The notes under the pieces were generated by a model. It was not told where the DNA came from. It worked only from the letters and a program-made list of their open reading frames with translations, and did no database searches. The position numbers and the translations under genes were made by a program. From positions 1,053,217 to 1,117,216 of the forward strand of contig NC_083561.1 in the NCBI RefSeq assembly GCF_019925205.1: DNA of 64,000 nt, in the 5' to 3' direction. This DNA is from Metopolophium dirhodum (lineage: Eukaryota; Arthropoda; Insecta; Hemiptera; Aphididae). Shown here one piece after another: positions 12,701 through 26,747 of this stretch (the stretch's first letter is position 1; the number at the start of each line of letters is the position of its first letter).

Positions 12701-15700
12701 AAATGAAAAAAAAAAAACACAGAAATGATAAACAAACGACTACCTCTCCGACACGTAAACTGTAACGCGAGCGCCTAGACGAATGCGCGCGTGCGGGGCA
12801 CACGTGGGAGACTTTAATATTATATTATTATTATTATTATGGCACAGACGCGTTCAATTTATACACAACATAATAATAACGATAATATATTATAATATAA
12901 TGAGGTATGAAATATGGTGTAACGATTCGTGTTCATAAAAAAAATATGCGTTCTTATTTATTTTCACGGGGACGTCCCGCCGCCGCACACCACGAGTGGC
13001 GGCGCGTCGGGGTCACCGGTGCGGTACGCGTCGCGGGCGCCACTGTGGGTACAGCACCGGAGATTGCGTGCATCGTGTAAATTTAAGCGCGCGGACCAAG
13101 GCGGTTGGAATTTTTTCATCTCATTCCCCTGTACGGGGTGATCTGTTTACCGCGAGACACTCATTATTTCAGAACGTACACCAATATTATTGAAAATATT
13201 TCTTTTACATAATTTCAAGTCACTACAAAAACCATATTGTTGGAAATAATGAAAAATTTATATTTTTTTTATGTTTTTACTCTTTTGAATTTTGAGCATA
13301 GTTGGTGTTTTTTTTCATTTTTTAAAAAAAAACTGTATTTTTTGTCTTAAACTGATTTTTTCAAAATAAACTGATTGAGTTTTATGCAGTTAAAAAAAAT
13401 GTTTTAAGCAGTATATTTAAAATAACTTAATTTTAATTTAATATGCAATTTATTTATATTATGCCAATATGCCGTGTTCTAGTGTATATGTTTCACTGTT
13501 TATTTATTACTTATTTTAAATCTTTAAAGTATTTGAAATGTATTTTAAATATTTTCTGAATGGATGTTTTATGTGGACATTATATTATGTAGGTACCTAT
13601 AATATATTCCCTATAAATAAAGACATTTTAAATTTGGTAATTTATTCAATAAAATTTAAAAAATAAAATAAAATGAAGGATGGTAATAACTAATAGATAT
13701 AATTTATTTAATACTTTAACTTTTTTTCTGAAGGATATCTATTATTATTTAATAACCAAAAACACACAATATTCACTTGTATTTTACACAAGTTGTTTAA
13801 AACATTGCTTTTGAGTTACAACATACATTTTTAATTTCATATTTCGAACCAAAATATTATTTAGAGTGTTTCGATCAATAAAAATAAAATTTCAGCTCAA
13901 GTACCACTCCGATACGGTCATATTATAATAACTTTGAATATTTAAATACTTATAAGTTACCTATAACGTCTTGAAAGTAATTTTAACTCATCAACTACTC
14001 GTCCAAAACACCATTCATATACATCAAAATACTACAAAAAAAAATAGTGTGCTTTGGAATAATGAATCAAAAATGCATGTTGTCGTTAAAAAATAAAAAA
14101 AAAAATTATCAATGATAATGATAAAAAATAGTAAAAATATAGTTTTTTTTTAGAAAAATTTTGTATTTTAACGACTTAAATTCATGCAAAATAATTTTTT
14201 TCAAAAACGATTATAGTTTTTGAAATGATGAGTGTCTTACGTTAAATGTATCACCCGGTATGTCTAGTGCGTATATGTGTACCGCCCTAAATAATTATTA
14301 TTATTATACCTACTTCATGCACATAGACACATACGTATAGGTACAATATAAATATATAATATGTGAAATGTGTATACTGTATATATAGGTATTATTGATA
14401 CATGTCTTGTGCGGTCGTGTAAACGTTCTTAAGCGCAATTATGTAGTGTACCTGAATCGAGTGCACCTCGCCTTTAACCGATCATATGTACAATAATCAT
14501 ATGCCGTGTTTCACGAGATGAGATTATAGGTTTACTATGTATTATTACACTATATCAACACACTTTCTAGATCAATTATCGTGTGTTTTAAGAAAATGTT
14601 TTCGTGTAGTTTTTTGGGCTGACTACTAATAGGTAAATGATTGCGGCCTGCGCTGCATACATTATTCAAAAGATAGTTGTCTTTTTTTTAAACAAAAATA
14701 AACATTTAACATTTACAGCGTGTCTCAGCGTGATATTAAAATTGGATGACTTTTCATCAAATATTAAGTCTTAATTCCAATTGTTTCATAATTTAACTCT
14801 AAATAACTCCAACGTCTATGAACTTATTGCTACATAGTTTTTACTACCTATCTATTATCATTTCGTTATTATTATTTTATAACTTTATTCAAAAATAATT
14901 ATAATTTATAATACATGAATGTATATATTATATATTCAAAACGATTAAATTAAAATTTAATATTTCATAATAATTTTACTCGTATAATTTTATAAAAAAA
15001 AATCTAGATACTAAAAAGTTTCTATTCTTTTATACGGTTTTATCCCTATATGGCTTTTATATTAATCTATAGCTATACATCGTTCGATACTTCTATTCGT
15101 CCCACTATATACATCTAAAATAACTAATAAAGGACTTAGTATAAGAAACAAAAAAAAAATGTCGCTTATAATATCGATTATATTCTGATATTTTTGCAAC
15201 TTAACGCGTAAAACAGTTTACATAAATACGAGTACTGAATAACACATAAATAAATCTGCGATTCCGCATAGTAATAATTATATTGATATATTTTAAGAAA
15301 AGTGAAAATTGTTGAATAACAACTAACAACAAGTGCAGTATTATTTTAGTAGATTTGAATAATATATTATATACAATTCTAATCGCCCTGAATTTAAAAA
15401 TACGTATTGTTCGCCGTGCATTCCATTGCGGGGGGTCCACGTACCTATTACCATAGCAGAGCGTCATTTGAATAGGTATGAAATATATTAAATTTGTAAA
15501 ATATATTCGTAAGTGCACGCATTACAGGTACCTAGGTATTCACAAGTTACAACCGTACCTACATAATGTGTATCGGATACTCACGACTTTTTGCAAAAAC
15601 CTGTGGATGTCGATGGTGGGGTTGCGGACTTTCTCCAGAAAATATCTTCCCGTCAGGTGGTACAGTTTCACCGGCCAAAATGGCGATAAGCTGTAAATGA

Positions 15701-18700
15701 TTTAAATACATACGGAAACGTATTAAAGCTTATAGTATACAATGTCCACATAATATAACATATTATATTATTATTATATAGGTATAAGTAGGTATAGTAT
15801 AATATAATATAAGCGTAAACTGTCCATTAATCCAACGATTACAACATATTATATACCTACTGGCGACACGAAAATAATATTGTCATGGTAGAAACGTGTC
15901 TCTGTATATAGGCAACTATATAATAGCTGTATATAATATAGAGGTATCAGTATATTGTTGTTATTGTTGTTGTCGCAAACTACCAGCTGGTATGTAGGTA
16001 TAGGTATAGTGTACGAAACGCAGGCTATAATATATGCTTACGTTTATTTAGGCCCTTAACAGTATGGTAATCGAAGGGTTTCGTATAGTTAGAAAATAGC
16101 AAGTAAAACCTAGGAACGTACCTATATGTCGTATTATAATATAATATTATGTATTATAGGTAGGTATACGTATTATTACATTTAAATATGTTTCTTCTTC
16201 TCGCATACGCTACCATAGTAAATTATATATAATTGTACACATATTTTTGAATTATAAGCAAATTTTACTTTCTACAGTAAGAAGAAAAATAGAACACATA
16301 TTTTTCATCTCGAACAATACGCTTGTGCATTTCCTTTGTTTTTTCCTATTATCGAACAAAACTAAACTACAAAATGTTGTCACGATATGCGCGCGCATAC
16401 AACTATTCCATTGAACGACGACGTCTTATTCAGTAGACTTATCATGTGACTATGAACATCATAATATGTAATGTACACAATCTATAGCTGATATCGTTAG
16501 GTTCGGACGAATCGTGGTTGCAATAGGCACACCAACTCGTCATATTATTAAGGTATGTGACATCAACATGACGTATATTATCATAATATTATCATTTATC
16601 ATAGTTTCTACAAAACACTAATGATCTTAATATTTAAGTCTTGTAATAACGTTCAAAATATTAAGGATGATAGGGGCCGGAACTAAGTATAAATATTTAA
16701 ATAAAACTTGACTAAACATCGAGATATTTAAAAAGATACATAAATAGTAAAATTGTCAAAACATTTCAGATTCAGATCAAAATCCAATTTTTAAATTATA
16801 TACATCGAATAAATAGTTTTTCCTTAATGTTGACTCGTCCGGTATAGTCCGGAAAAACCAACGAACAATAGTAAAATACTTATGAAACACTTCGGTATTT
16901 GTAAAATACAGAAATATGCAATACACATCAAAAAATGACAAAATGTGCAAAAATATGCAAAATAGAACTTTGTATTCTGGAACTATTGACTATAATTCAA
17001 ACTTGTAGCTTATCTAGCTACTTTTTGGACTGCTAAAAAAACATGCAAATGATTATAAATCTGGGCCCTAATTATAATTATATAATGTGGGTGCATCTGA
17101 TACTAGCTTAAGAGTTAAGAGTATAACATTTATATGATTTGGATTCAAAATTACTTGTACTCAACTGTAGAATCTCTAATATTATACAATGTTTTACTAT
17201 TATGTAAAATGATAAATTACTTAATATAGTTAATAATGGTAAATATAAGACTCACTGATTTCGAAGTACTGATAAACTTGATGTATCCTGAAATTAAAAA
17301 TTGTGTACACCTTATCATATTGTAAGCATAAATTCTAAAACAATGTACATCCTTTATAGTTTATACTCAATATATATACAACAATAATATATACTTACGA
17401 AATATATTTCATTCGTAATAGCATTTTTTACTATTTCTGCGTGTTTACTAGCTGCAAATTCATCACAAACTGTATTTACAGATTCGTTACTATCTGATAA
17501 TATTTTCATAATAAAATCTGCTGAGTTATAATTATCGGGACAGCGATAACTAACACTATAATATAAATAATAATCAATTAATAATCAGTATTCTCGAAAA
17601 AATAATTATAATTTTTATAGTGTTTCATTATTATTCATTGATACAGCAAGTGTTTTAATAAATATTAAACTAAAAAATAGGGTTTCTATGAAATTTAAAT
17701 ACAAATTACAATCAATGCAATTATACATTAATATAGATTACCTACATAATAAACTGTTAATTCTTACACTATAAAAAGGGAATTGAGATTTTTAAAGTTT
17801 AAACATTGACTACATTAGTGCCATAAAAAAACACTGTCATCTACTTAAAAAAATATTTGGTGATAATTATACTTGAGATTCACAAATAATTATTTTACCT
17901 TTCAAAAAACGAAATCGCCTTGTTGGGTGGTCCTGAATAGGCGATTCTTCCATCAGCTACTAAAATCAACTGGTTGAATGCATTTAAAAGCTCAGTACTA
18001 GGCTGATGAATTATACAGACAACCGTTTTCTTTTCATTAGACACTAATCGTTGCATAACTTTGATGACTTTTTGAGCACTGTATGAATCCAACCCTAAAA
18101 TAAAATATTCACATAATCACATAAAAATATGTCCAATTAATTAACTAAAATTATAAAAATTAATATCCAGTGTCACAACTATCGCAGGTCGAATGTATGA
18201 GCCTCAAATTTAAACATACCCGGTCCTTGGATAATTTTTTTTAATACAATGTAAGAGTATACTTAATTATAACGTTTTAGAAAAATTGTTTATTCAAAAA
18301 TTAAATAGCTCCCAATAATTCCTGTAACATTATTATTACATATTATGATTTATAAATACCTATGTACTTATATTTGAGTGTACTAGTGTAGTCCGATAAT
18401 TAATATTAATTTTTAAAAGAAATCATATAACAGTCGAATCACCCCGTCCCCCTGATATCTTGTCTAGGTCAACATAAGATATACCTACCACTTAAATACG
18501 TCTCTCATTCCCGACCTTCCCATGATAGTATACAGTATGTTTTTTCAAGCATGCTCAAAATAATTTCTCAACACATTTCAACATTTTTATGCTTAAAGCC
18601 TTAAATTATGAATTTCTATTAGGTACTATTTTTTGGAATTTAGAATTTTTAGGCTAAAATGCTAAATTATTTAAACTTTTTGAAAATCAGATGTGGAAAA

Positions 18701-21700
18701 TTATAACTTTTTTCGACAAACATAATATATCACGTTTCTTAAAAAAAAATAAACAATAACCACAATTCTTTTTTAGTTTTTGCTTATAATAATATAGACA
18801 GGAGTATAATAAAACAAATGAAAATTATCACAGAGTTAAATCTACACTAACTTTATACCTAGACAGTTTTTTTTAATAATTAATAACCATATGCGTCAGT
18901 TTTCTGTTTAATCCAGAGGAAAATCGGTCGCATCACCATCCGTCATGTCATCGTGCGGTTCAATACTCGATAATTTTCGCAATTAGGTTCAGTGATACGG
19001 CCGGCGAAGTGAATCTCAGGGAATCTCTTCAATAATACCCACAGTTGGCATATATTTTACCCTAACTATTCTGAGGGACTAGTATCCGAATTTAGTTTTG
19101 AGGGACTAGTATCCGTTGGACGTGAGTGTCTTAACTACGTTCCAACTGATTTAGTGCACGTTATTGTTTTATTCATGCAAGCACATTTTAAGCATATTAA
19201 TAACATATGCAAAACATATACCAAATTAATTCTTAAAAATAGCTAGGTAGGTAAATAATTTAAATCATTAAAAAAAAATAATACTTTATATGTACCTATG
19301 TTACTTATACCTATAATCCGTAGAAGATAGATATAATAAATAATAAAACAAATTAATAATACGATTATAAATATAAATAGCGGTCAAGGGATCTGATTTT
19401 TGAAAAGTATAAAAAATTGTTGTCATGTTATTGACAAAGTTCAAGTTAAATATTAGGTACATCGTATATTGCAGGTATTATATCTAAAATATTACTACAT
19501 ATTATAACTATTGTAAATAATATTATACCTAGTAAAAGAGGGTTGATAAAGATTTTGCGGGCTTCGGCGTATTTGGGGCAGTTGATCACTATATAATATG
19601 CTCATAATATGACGTAATTAGTAATTTTGTAAATGTTTTTATAATTTAAGGCAAATTATATTAAATCCGATTTTATTGTAATCGATGAAAGTGATTTTAT
19701 TTAAATTATTGAATTCTCGCTAACAGAGAGCACTATAAAGTTTTTTTAAAAACAAAAATTGATCCCGACGACAATAATTCGTAAAGTGTTAATATTGTGA
19801 CAATTGGGTTCGTTAATATTCTGAATACACAAAAACAAATTGAATTGTTTACAAAATTCATCAAACCTACAAACAATTTGAATATCGTAAAGAATACGTC
19901 TATCAACATTCCACGAATAATAAATATATATGCCTGCAGAAACCAATGCAAAAAGATTACGCAATAAAAGTTGAACAACTGCTATTTATATTCTTATCCA
20001 AAAGAAGATGAAAAAACTGTATGAGATAGTCTTATGAAGAAAGGATTGAATTCCAATCTCCATGTTAGTACCCACATAATATGTCAACTATAAAAATTAA
20101 TAAAAAACGTTGTTTCATCATTTTACAATTACCTTTATTACCTAATTAGGTAACTACCATTTAAATTTGTTAGATTCTTTATTTCTTTGTATATAAATAA
20201 AAATAATAACATAATTCAAAAAATATAATTTGATAGGTACCTACCTAATTATTATATAAATATATAATATTAATTTAATTTTTTGTCAAAAATGTTATTT
20301 TGAAATTACCAAATGTAGGTCGGTAGGTAATTAAAATATGCTTGCTAGATTAATATTTAATATGACATGTGTCCTAATTTAGTTAAGGAACGTAGAGAAA
20401 ATGAGCACAGCGGAGTCTATAACCGTATAGTGCCACACCTCAGTTAGAGACCCTAAATACACAGACAGACGACAGTTTCAAACGATGCACAACTGCTACA
20501 AATTTGTTTACCAATTTTTTGTTGGCCAATGGCCATGATTTTAAAAATGGTAAATACACGTCACAATATAGTATGTATTTTACGTTCGTAATAGATTTTA
20601 AAATTAGAATACACGAAACAGTAAAAAATATATATGAATATATGGCCACCAGTACCTATTTGTGGATGCAACCGGTAAATCTCACTGATTTCAGACAATC
20701 GTGGTTTAGAAAATTGCAAAATGTGGATTTGTTGAACTTTATATTGACGGACCACGGACAAGGGTGATGAAGAATTTTTCAATTATATTTTTGATCTTCC
20801 ATTTTTCGAACACGATTAAGTTGAAGAGTCATTTGTTTTTGATTTGATATAACTGATATGGCATCTAATTTTAATGGTCTTTTGTGATTATTTAACAAAA
20901 ACTTTATATTTAGGTGTATGCAAGGAATAATATTTCCTCTTTTTCTGTGAGTGTCATCGTCAGAAATTATAACAAAATAATTTTGTATTTTATTTATAAT
21001 TTTTATTTTATGCAATGAATGTGAATTCCTCTATTTTGTTTTAACGCGTATTGTTATTATTCTCATGATCTCATCTATCACTATACACATTAGATGCTCT
21101 ATATAGGTCCTAAGGTTCAAGTTGACACGTATATAAAATAAATATCCTTAGTGTTTTTTGATTAAATTCAATTTTTTTATTATTTTACCTATACATATAA
21201 TATAATATTATATATTTTTGAGTTCTTTGTATTTAATATTTTTGAAATACCTACATTTTAATTGTATTCATAGGTACATTTATTTTTTCAATAAATTGTT
21301 ACAGTTTGGATAATATTTTAGTTGTCACAGTAAAGTTATTGTACCAGTATAATCGCAGTTTATATATGTATGTTTTTTTTGTCACAGTTTAAGTACACAT
21401 AATTGAGCTTTAGAAAAAGGCTATTTTTTTCGCAATTTATCATCTTCGATAAACATGCGTGATGGGTTTAGCGGTAGGTATAGTACTATAGTCGTATAGG
21501 TATACTGAATTTCGATTTCAAAAGATGTTGCACCGTCGCCAAAAAGCGTGTTGTTCCTTCGCACACTCGTTATACTGGTTTCCATATTTCGTTCAGCGTT
21601 TTGCACAGTTGCACATATTGTTTATTTTGATTTCGTACGGCCATTTCGCAAGCAAGTGTGTAACAACGGCGGCGCATCGTTGAAAATCGGTAAATTTCAC

Positions 21701-24700
21701 GGTTTTGGAAACCCATGAGCTACATTTTGCCGGCGTACAGTCGGTCTGAAATATTCATGATTCAAGTTGATGACAAATGATAAAAGCGCATTGTTAACAA
21801 GGGTCCCGGGAAGTTAATCAGCTACCTATTAGAAATTGGACATATTAACGACATTTAAATTTTTAAATGATACATTTTTTAGCCAATATAGTTAGGTGTA
21901 TTGATTAAAATTTAAGGAAATTAATAGTGTTTTACTATGGTATTTTATATACAATTTTTATTATCTAATATGACACAATCGATGACCCTATAATAATATA
22001 ATGGAAACAAAACCGTTGTCGACTCAGAATTATTAGGAAGCTAGTTTTCAACAAGTATGCGCCTATGTCTACGGAATACGGAGCAATATGTCCAATAAAA
22101 TATGTTTACTTTTTTTGGAGATTGTGGTAGGTACCTACTGTTCTTATTAATAAATTTCGACCGTGAAAAAAATTAAAAACGATTACGTAACTAAAATTGT
22201 TAGTACTTGTTTACCTGTTGTGGGTTCGTCACAGAATAGAAATGATGGGTCGGTAAGAAGCTCAGTTGCGAACGACACAATTTTTCTCTCGCCACCCGAT
22301 AACGTTGTCTATAATATAAAATATATATAATATAGGTAATAAATAAGTTTAAATCATCCTGTTATAGACTTTCCATTTAAGTACCTTTCCATTTTCCCCA
22401 CCAGCCCCAATTCTAGTATTCGCATATTGACCAAGACCTAATTCTTCTATAACCGCCGTTACTCGAGCTTTCAGATTTTTGTCAGTTGTTCTCCTGTCCA
22501 GTTTCAATTTAGCCTGGAACAATACTTTTTGTAAGGAAAATTGAATGAAAATCACTCGATGACTTACCATGAAATGAAGGTGCTCTTTTACGGTTAAAGA
22601 TCCAGAGAATAAATCGTGTTGATACATATATCCAAAATTGTGGCTTTCAAAATTTCTAACAGAAAGACTTCCTATTTTTGCTCTTCCTTCAAGTTCGATT
22701 TGGGCTTCAAAAATATTTCAATAAATTATAATAGAAAAATATACAATATAGGTAATTAAGTGTATATTTTCACATCTTAATATAGAAAAAAATATATTAC
22801 CTGGAAGTTTATTAGCCAGAGCAGCCATCAAAGTACTTTTTCCAGCGCCGCTGAAATTATATTAATTCTTGTTAAATTTAAAGAGGTATAACTTATTAAC
22901 AAATTTTGGTTTATATACAAACCTTGGCCCCATGATGGCTACAAGTGAACACGGAGGTATATATCCTTCGACTTGAAAAATAAATAGAATGTGTTTATAA
23001 TAAACATTAAAAATTTAAAACACGAGATCACGTCCATCGCGGTACGTTTTAAGTTATAATAATATTATAGCATACTTATTAGGTATTGTAACTTGTAATA
23101 TTCTATGTTTGCATATATATAGTAATTTGATCTGTAGTCTGTAATATTGGATGGTCAGAAGGCTTAGATGTGTACTTTTTTATGTGCCCATATATTTTTC
23201 TTGTGAATAGATGTAGGTATGTTTATACTATAGGAAACCGAACATATATGCACAAATATGCATACAATAATTGCATGGTAATAAACATACCTACTACTAT
23301 ATGTATTGTATTGTGCAAGTATAATATCGAAAGAATTTGGTTAAAAATTAAAACAAACTACCTACTCACTCAAGTTATAGCTAATAAAATGTTTCTCTAT
23401 TATGAACTATCAATTACAATTTATTAAAATCATATATTAAGATAGATATCATAATTTTAACAATCTGCAATTTAAAAATAGCTTTTAAAAAATGTCTAGA
23501 TACAACCGTACTTATATATTGGCTTTATAATATACTTATATTTACTTATAATAATGTATCAATTAAAAAATCAGTTGGTGTATATTTAAAAACTTGAATT
23601 AGGTACCCTTTGTAAATACCTAATATGGCACAGGTAAATATTTGGCAACCTCCCTAACCTAAATACCAATCACACTACTCATACCTACTTAAGTAAATCA
23701 AGGCTTAAGCTTTGTCTATAGCTTAATATTAATTTAACATAGTACAGAAATAAGTATTATTATAAAAAGTATTTAAAAGATCTTAATCTTAATCATATTA
23801 TGTACGTATGATTGCACAAAAAAACTTAAAATTATAATTTATTTTCTATTGTTCATTAGTTTAATCTATATTATAATAATGTATTGTTATGTTAAATTGT
23901 GTTGTATTGAACTTGTTGCATCCGCCACAAGCTATGCTTTGGGGCGGCGTCATAAATTGTATTTACTTTTAATTTTTGATGTATCTTTATGTAAATATAT
24001 TATTTTGACAATAAACAATATTATTATTATCATTAAATAATTAATGTTTCCCGCAAGAGAATAGTATATTACCTAACGTTAGTATTATTGGCGCTGGTAA
24101 AATAAAAAAAGTAGATTAACCTCCTGCCAGCCTACCTGGCTACCCACCTATTAACTAATAAATGAAATTTAATACTTGTGGTATCTTTACGTAATACGAT
24201 AACATAAAATAACATTTAGTTTCTGAAATTTAAGAATTAGATTTTTTTAAATGGTTTTACCACAACAAGAATTTTCGAAAGCTTATTATTGAATATACTT
24301 GTAGTTTATTCTGTAATTAATAAATATATTATTATTTACAGTTCCTAAATAATAAAATTAAAATATTGCAACTAACATTTAAAGATAAATTGAATTGTTA
24401 TCATTTATTAAATCTATTTATAAGATGAATTATATAAATGATATTTAATACTTTTGTTGGGTTTAATGTATTATATTCAAATACTTTTTATTTATCTGTA
24501 GCCTAAAGCCAATATATAAGTACGGTTGTATCTAGAAAGTTTTTAAGCCTTTAATTGACGGCTAAAGTACTGGTGTCATAGGTAAAAGTGTAAAATAATT
24601 ATGAAGTGATAACATATGTGCAACAGATTAATTTAATTTACAATGGAAAGGTTTAGATAGTTGTTGTTGTTCAATGTGTTTATGATTATACTACATCTAA

Positions 24701-25707
24701 AAAATTGTGATTCGCATCATAGATCACTTAGATGAATAGTTTTCTAGTCATGTAGGTTATGTACAGACGATTCGAGATGTCGTAGATAGATACCATTAGG
24801 TAGGTACCTAATGATAAACGGCTTAATATATTTGAAGCATCTTAAATATCAATGGGTTATGTTTGAGTACCTATATTTTAATTATAAAAAAATAAAATTA
24901 AACATTTGGCCGATATACCTAGGTACCTAGTTATTGGTAGGAGAGGAGACAAAGAAGGAACCTTTTTTTTATTACTTATTGATGTGAAGAATTATAAATA
25001 AATATTTTCAACATTTAAAATGCTCTCAAGGAAAATTGAAATGAAACTGAGTAGGTACTACAACTGCTAATATAGACCGTGAAAAATGCAAGAGTGCCCA
25101 CAAAGAACGCCACTGTGAATGAATTTAATTGAAAGAAACTAGGTCCTAGGAAGGTCGTGGGTAGATAACCTACTATTTTCCTTACATTATTGGGAATGAA
25201 ATATATAGATGCACTAACAATTATATAAACTAAGTAGGTATAGGCATAGCACATTTGACGTTTGGCTGAAGCCTTCCTATTACAATAATATTGAATAAGC
25301 ATAAAACAATTTAGAAAATGTTTTGGGGGTTTCCCCCTATTTGCGCCGATGGGTAAAGGTAATAAATGTTGTAACATTTAAACGTAAAAGTTAGGTAGGT
25401 ACGTGCATTTATTCATATTTCTTACCTTTATTTAACAAAAGTTTTCTAGTGGTGATGCTCGAACGTAACCACCGGTCTTTTTTAATTATTGCGTGTACGC
25501 TCAAATTTTCCCAATAAATTGGTAAGCAGTTTTCATTGTTTTCACCCTAAAATAAAAACGTCCGTAAGTGTAATGAAAGCGCGTCACCGAGTATAACACA
25601 AAACATTTTGAAATTACCCCATTTTTTGCGCATAAATGGAGAGAAGAGCCTTGATCGTCCGGCGCATCTGTGTTGAAAAATACCGTATACGTAGACGCCA
25701 AATCCAT
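9756..25707 (-). CDS. st: Scarlet-like ABCG half-transporter, complete, 16 exons, 637 aa
   Basis: Exons I read (minus strand, 5' to 3'): 25707-25618, 25546-25426, 22971-22923, 22850-22801, 22704-22568, 22513-22385, 22308-22215, 18094-17899, 17555-17399, 17287-17256, 15690-15585, 11424-11197, 11004-10869, 10632-10527, 10134-10034, 9937-9756. All have AG/GT borders, phases agree throughout and the sum is 1,914 nt. The ATG has an in-frame TAA 9 nt upstream. Motifs: Walker A GPSGAGKST (residues 85-93), Q-loop Q132, signature LSGGE (195-199), Walker B FLFCDE (D219, E220), D-loop GLDS (224-227), H-loop H253, then about six hydrophobic segments from roughly residue 360. Order is NBD then TMD, as in ABCG half-transporters. 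The [13 protein letters not shown] stretch, the [12 protein letters not shown] stretch near the C terminus and the length match insect Scarlet better than White or Brown. In flies Scarlet pairs with White to load tryptophan-derived ommochrome precursors into pigment granules; that role here is inferred. The donor after exon 13 (GTTCGT) is weak. Introns 2, 7 and 11 are multi-kilobase and hold repeats. Confidence 0.93.
10735..10758. repeat. (GT)n microsatellite in scarlet intron 13
   Basis: Twelve GT repeats, between exons 13 and 14. Confidence 0.9.
12630..13131. promoter_or_regulatory. CpG-rich block inside scarlet intron 11, possible internal promoter
   Basis: CpG-dense patches at about 12.63-12.81 and 12.97-13.13 kb in an otherwise AT-rich intron. 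The open frames over them read as CpG-biased noise (for example a minus frame with ARNLRCC) and match nothing in ABCG proteins. Exons 11 and 12 join directly in phase, so no exon is missing here. It could be an alternative promoter or an unrelated non-coding RNA start. Confidence 0.3.
13132..14260. mobile_element. MITE-like element with TACGGGGTGA ends, in scarlet intron 11
   Basis: The left end TACGGGGTGATCTGTTTACC then GCGAGACACTCATTATTTCA is matched, on the reverse strand, by the right end TACCGGGTGATACATTTAAC then GTAAGACACTCATCATTTCA. The terminal inverted repeats are about 45 bp and imperfect. The interior is AT-rich without an ORF. Same family as 801-1628. Confidence 0.65.
15691..17255. 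other. Scarlet intron 10
   Basis: AT-rich, with TAGGTAGGTA-type motifs. No repeat family or ORF recognised. Confidence 0.6.
18095..22214. other. Scarlet intron 7, 4.1 kb
   Basis: Contains a 17-bp direct repeat near 19.1 kb and a plus-strand open stretch of 87 codons at 20504-20767 with no recognised domain. CpG content is a little higher at 21.6-21.8 kb. Otherwise AT-rich and unassigned. Confidence 0.5.
19072..19115 (+). repeat. 17-bp direct repeat TGAGGGACTAGTATCCG
   Basis: Two exact copies, 19072-19088 and 19099-19115, in a slightly GC-richer patch (18.9-19.14 kb) that may be a transposon remnant. Confidence 0.7.
23481..24548. mobile_element. TIR element of about 1.07 kb in scarlet intron 2
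   Basis: The left arm TCTAGATACAACCGTACTTA then TATATTGGCTTTA is matched exactly in reverse complement at 24.50-24.53 kb; the outer bases (GCTTTTAAAA against GGCTTAAAAA) are imperfect. The terminal repeats are about 40 bp. Interior AT-rich, with a GC-richer patch at 23.91-23.96 kb. Family unknown. Confidence 0.6.
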
Positions 25708-26747
25708 TATTTTTTATTCTTATTTTTTTTTTAAATAAAAATGTTCTTTTCCTACTGTTAACGGCTTTACCGAGCTGATTGCGATTGAACTCTGTGTAGA
25801 CTACTGAAACTATACAGTTCATATACCGGAGCCATGTAGGTGTTCACCGTGTGAAGCCAAACACAATTAAAAAGTATCAATTGCATTTTTGAATTATATA
25901 ATAATATAATATTAATGTAGGTATATTATGTTGTTCAACAAAATAACAATTTTGAAAAGTGGGAAAGTAGGTAAAGCGAAGTGGGTTAGCGATTTTTTCT
26001 GGTCCAGGAAATATTCAAATACGTAACTTTTTTTACCACTCCTCCATACAAAAAGGCATTGTTTTGATTTATATAGGTACCCGTTCCTTAATTTTGAATT
26101 TCAGCATTGGTTCGGTCTCAGCTTTAAATTAGTAAGATCTCCCGAGTTGAACTTAAAATTTTAACATAATACCTACATTTTTCAATATTTATATAAATTA
26201 ATATCTATTTATACACATATTAAAATGTTGTTTAATATTTAAGAGTGATTCAACTTTCTAAACCTTTTAATTATTTAAAGAAATACATTTTTTATATCAA
26301 TATTATATATATGATATATCTGTACATCACCTTCTCATACGCACGGCTGTATCGCGCACATCTAATCTATTTTAAGAATTATATAACTGTACAACGAAAA
26401 ACAGATTTTAACAAATATTGAATAATAATATTTATCATATAAAATAAATTTCACATTTGTAAATATTTTATAAAACAAAATAATTGTTTATTCACCCAAT
26501 GTTCTAATTTCTAATTGCAGGGGAGACGTTGACTCTTTGTCTCCTATGACGCTTCGCCACTGAATATTACCTGGGTAGTAAATTTACTCCATTTTATATT
26601 AAACTAACTAACTAAGTTAAACAAGAACTGCTGAACTTTTAAATTGCTATATAAGACATCACATGAGATGACCTCTTTGTAATGTATGTGTAATAACATA
26701 GGAAAAAATTAAGACATTTTTTTTTTGTGTCTTACACAAGAGTACAC
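25708..26747. other. 5' flank of the scarlet-like gene
   Basis: Probable 5' UTR and promoter region. AT-rich, with no clear TATA box or initiator. An ORF crossing exon 1 in another frame is a shadow. Confidence 0.4.

Noticed and set aside
12929..13193. Two overlapping plus-strand ORFs over the CpG-rich block
   Set aside because: Arg/Ala/Gly-rich reading typical of CpG bias; no domain, no splice context.
11424..15585. A missing transporter exon between exons 11 and 12
   Set aside because: Exon 11 ends and exon 12 begins in phase 0, and the joined protein keeps the expected spacing from the end of the ATPase domain to the first membrane segment.
20504..20767. 87-codon plus-strand ORF in scarlet intron 7
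   Set aside because: No recognisable domain and an equally long ORF overlaps on the other strand; kept only as an unassigned stretch.
25015..25377. 120-codon minus-strand ORF in scarlet intron 2
   Set aside because: Hydrophobic, low-complexity reading of AT-rich DNA, no family resemblance and no supporting splice sites; at most a decayed transposon piece.
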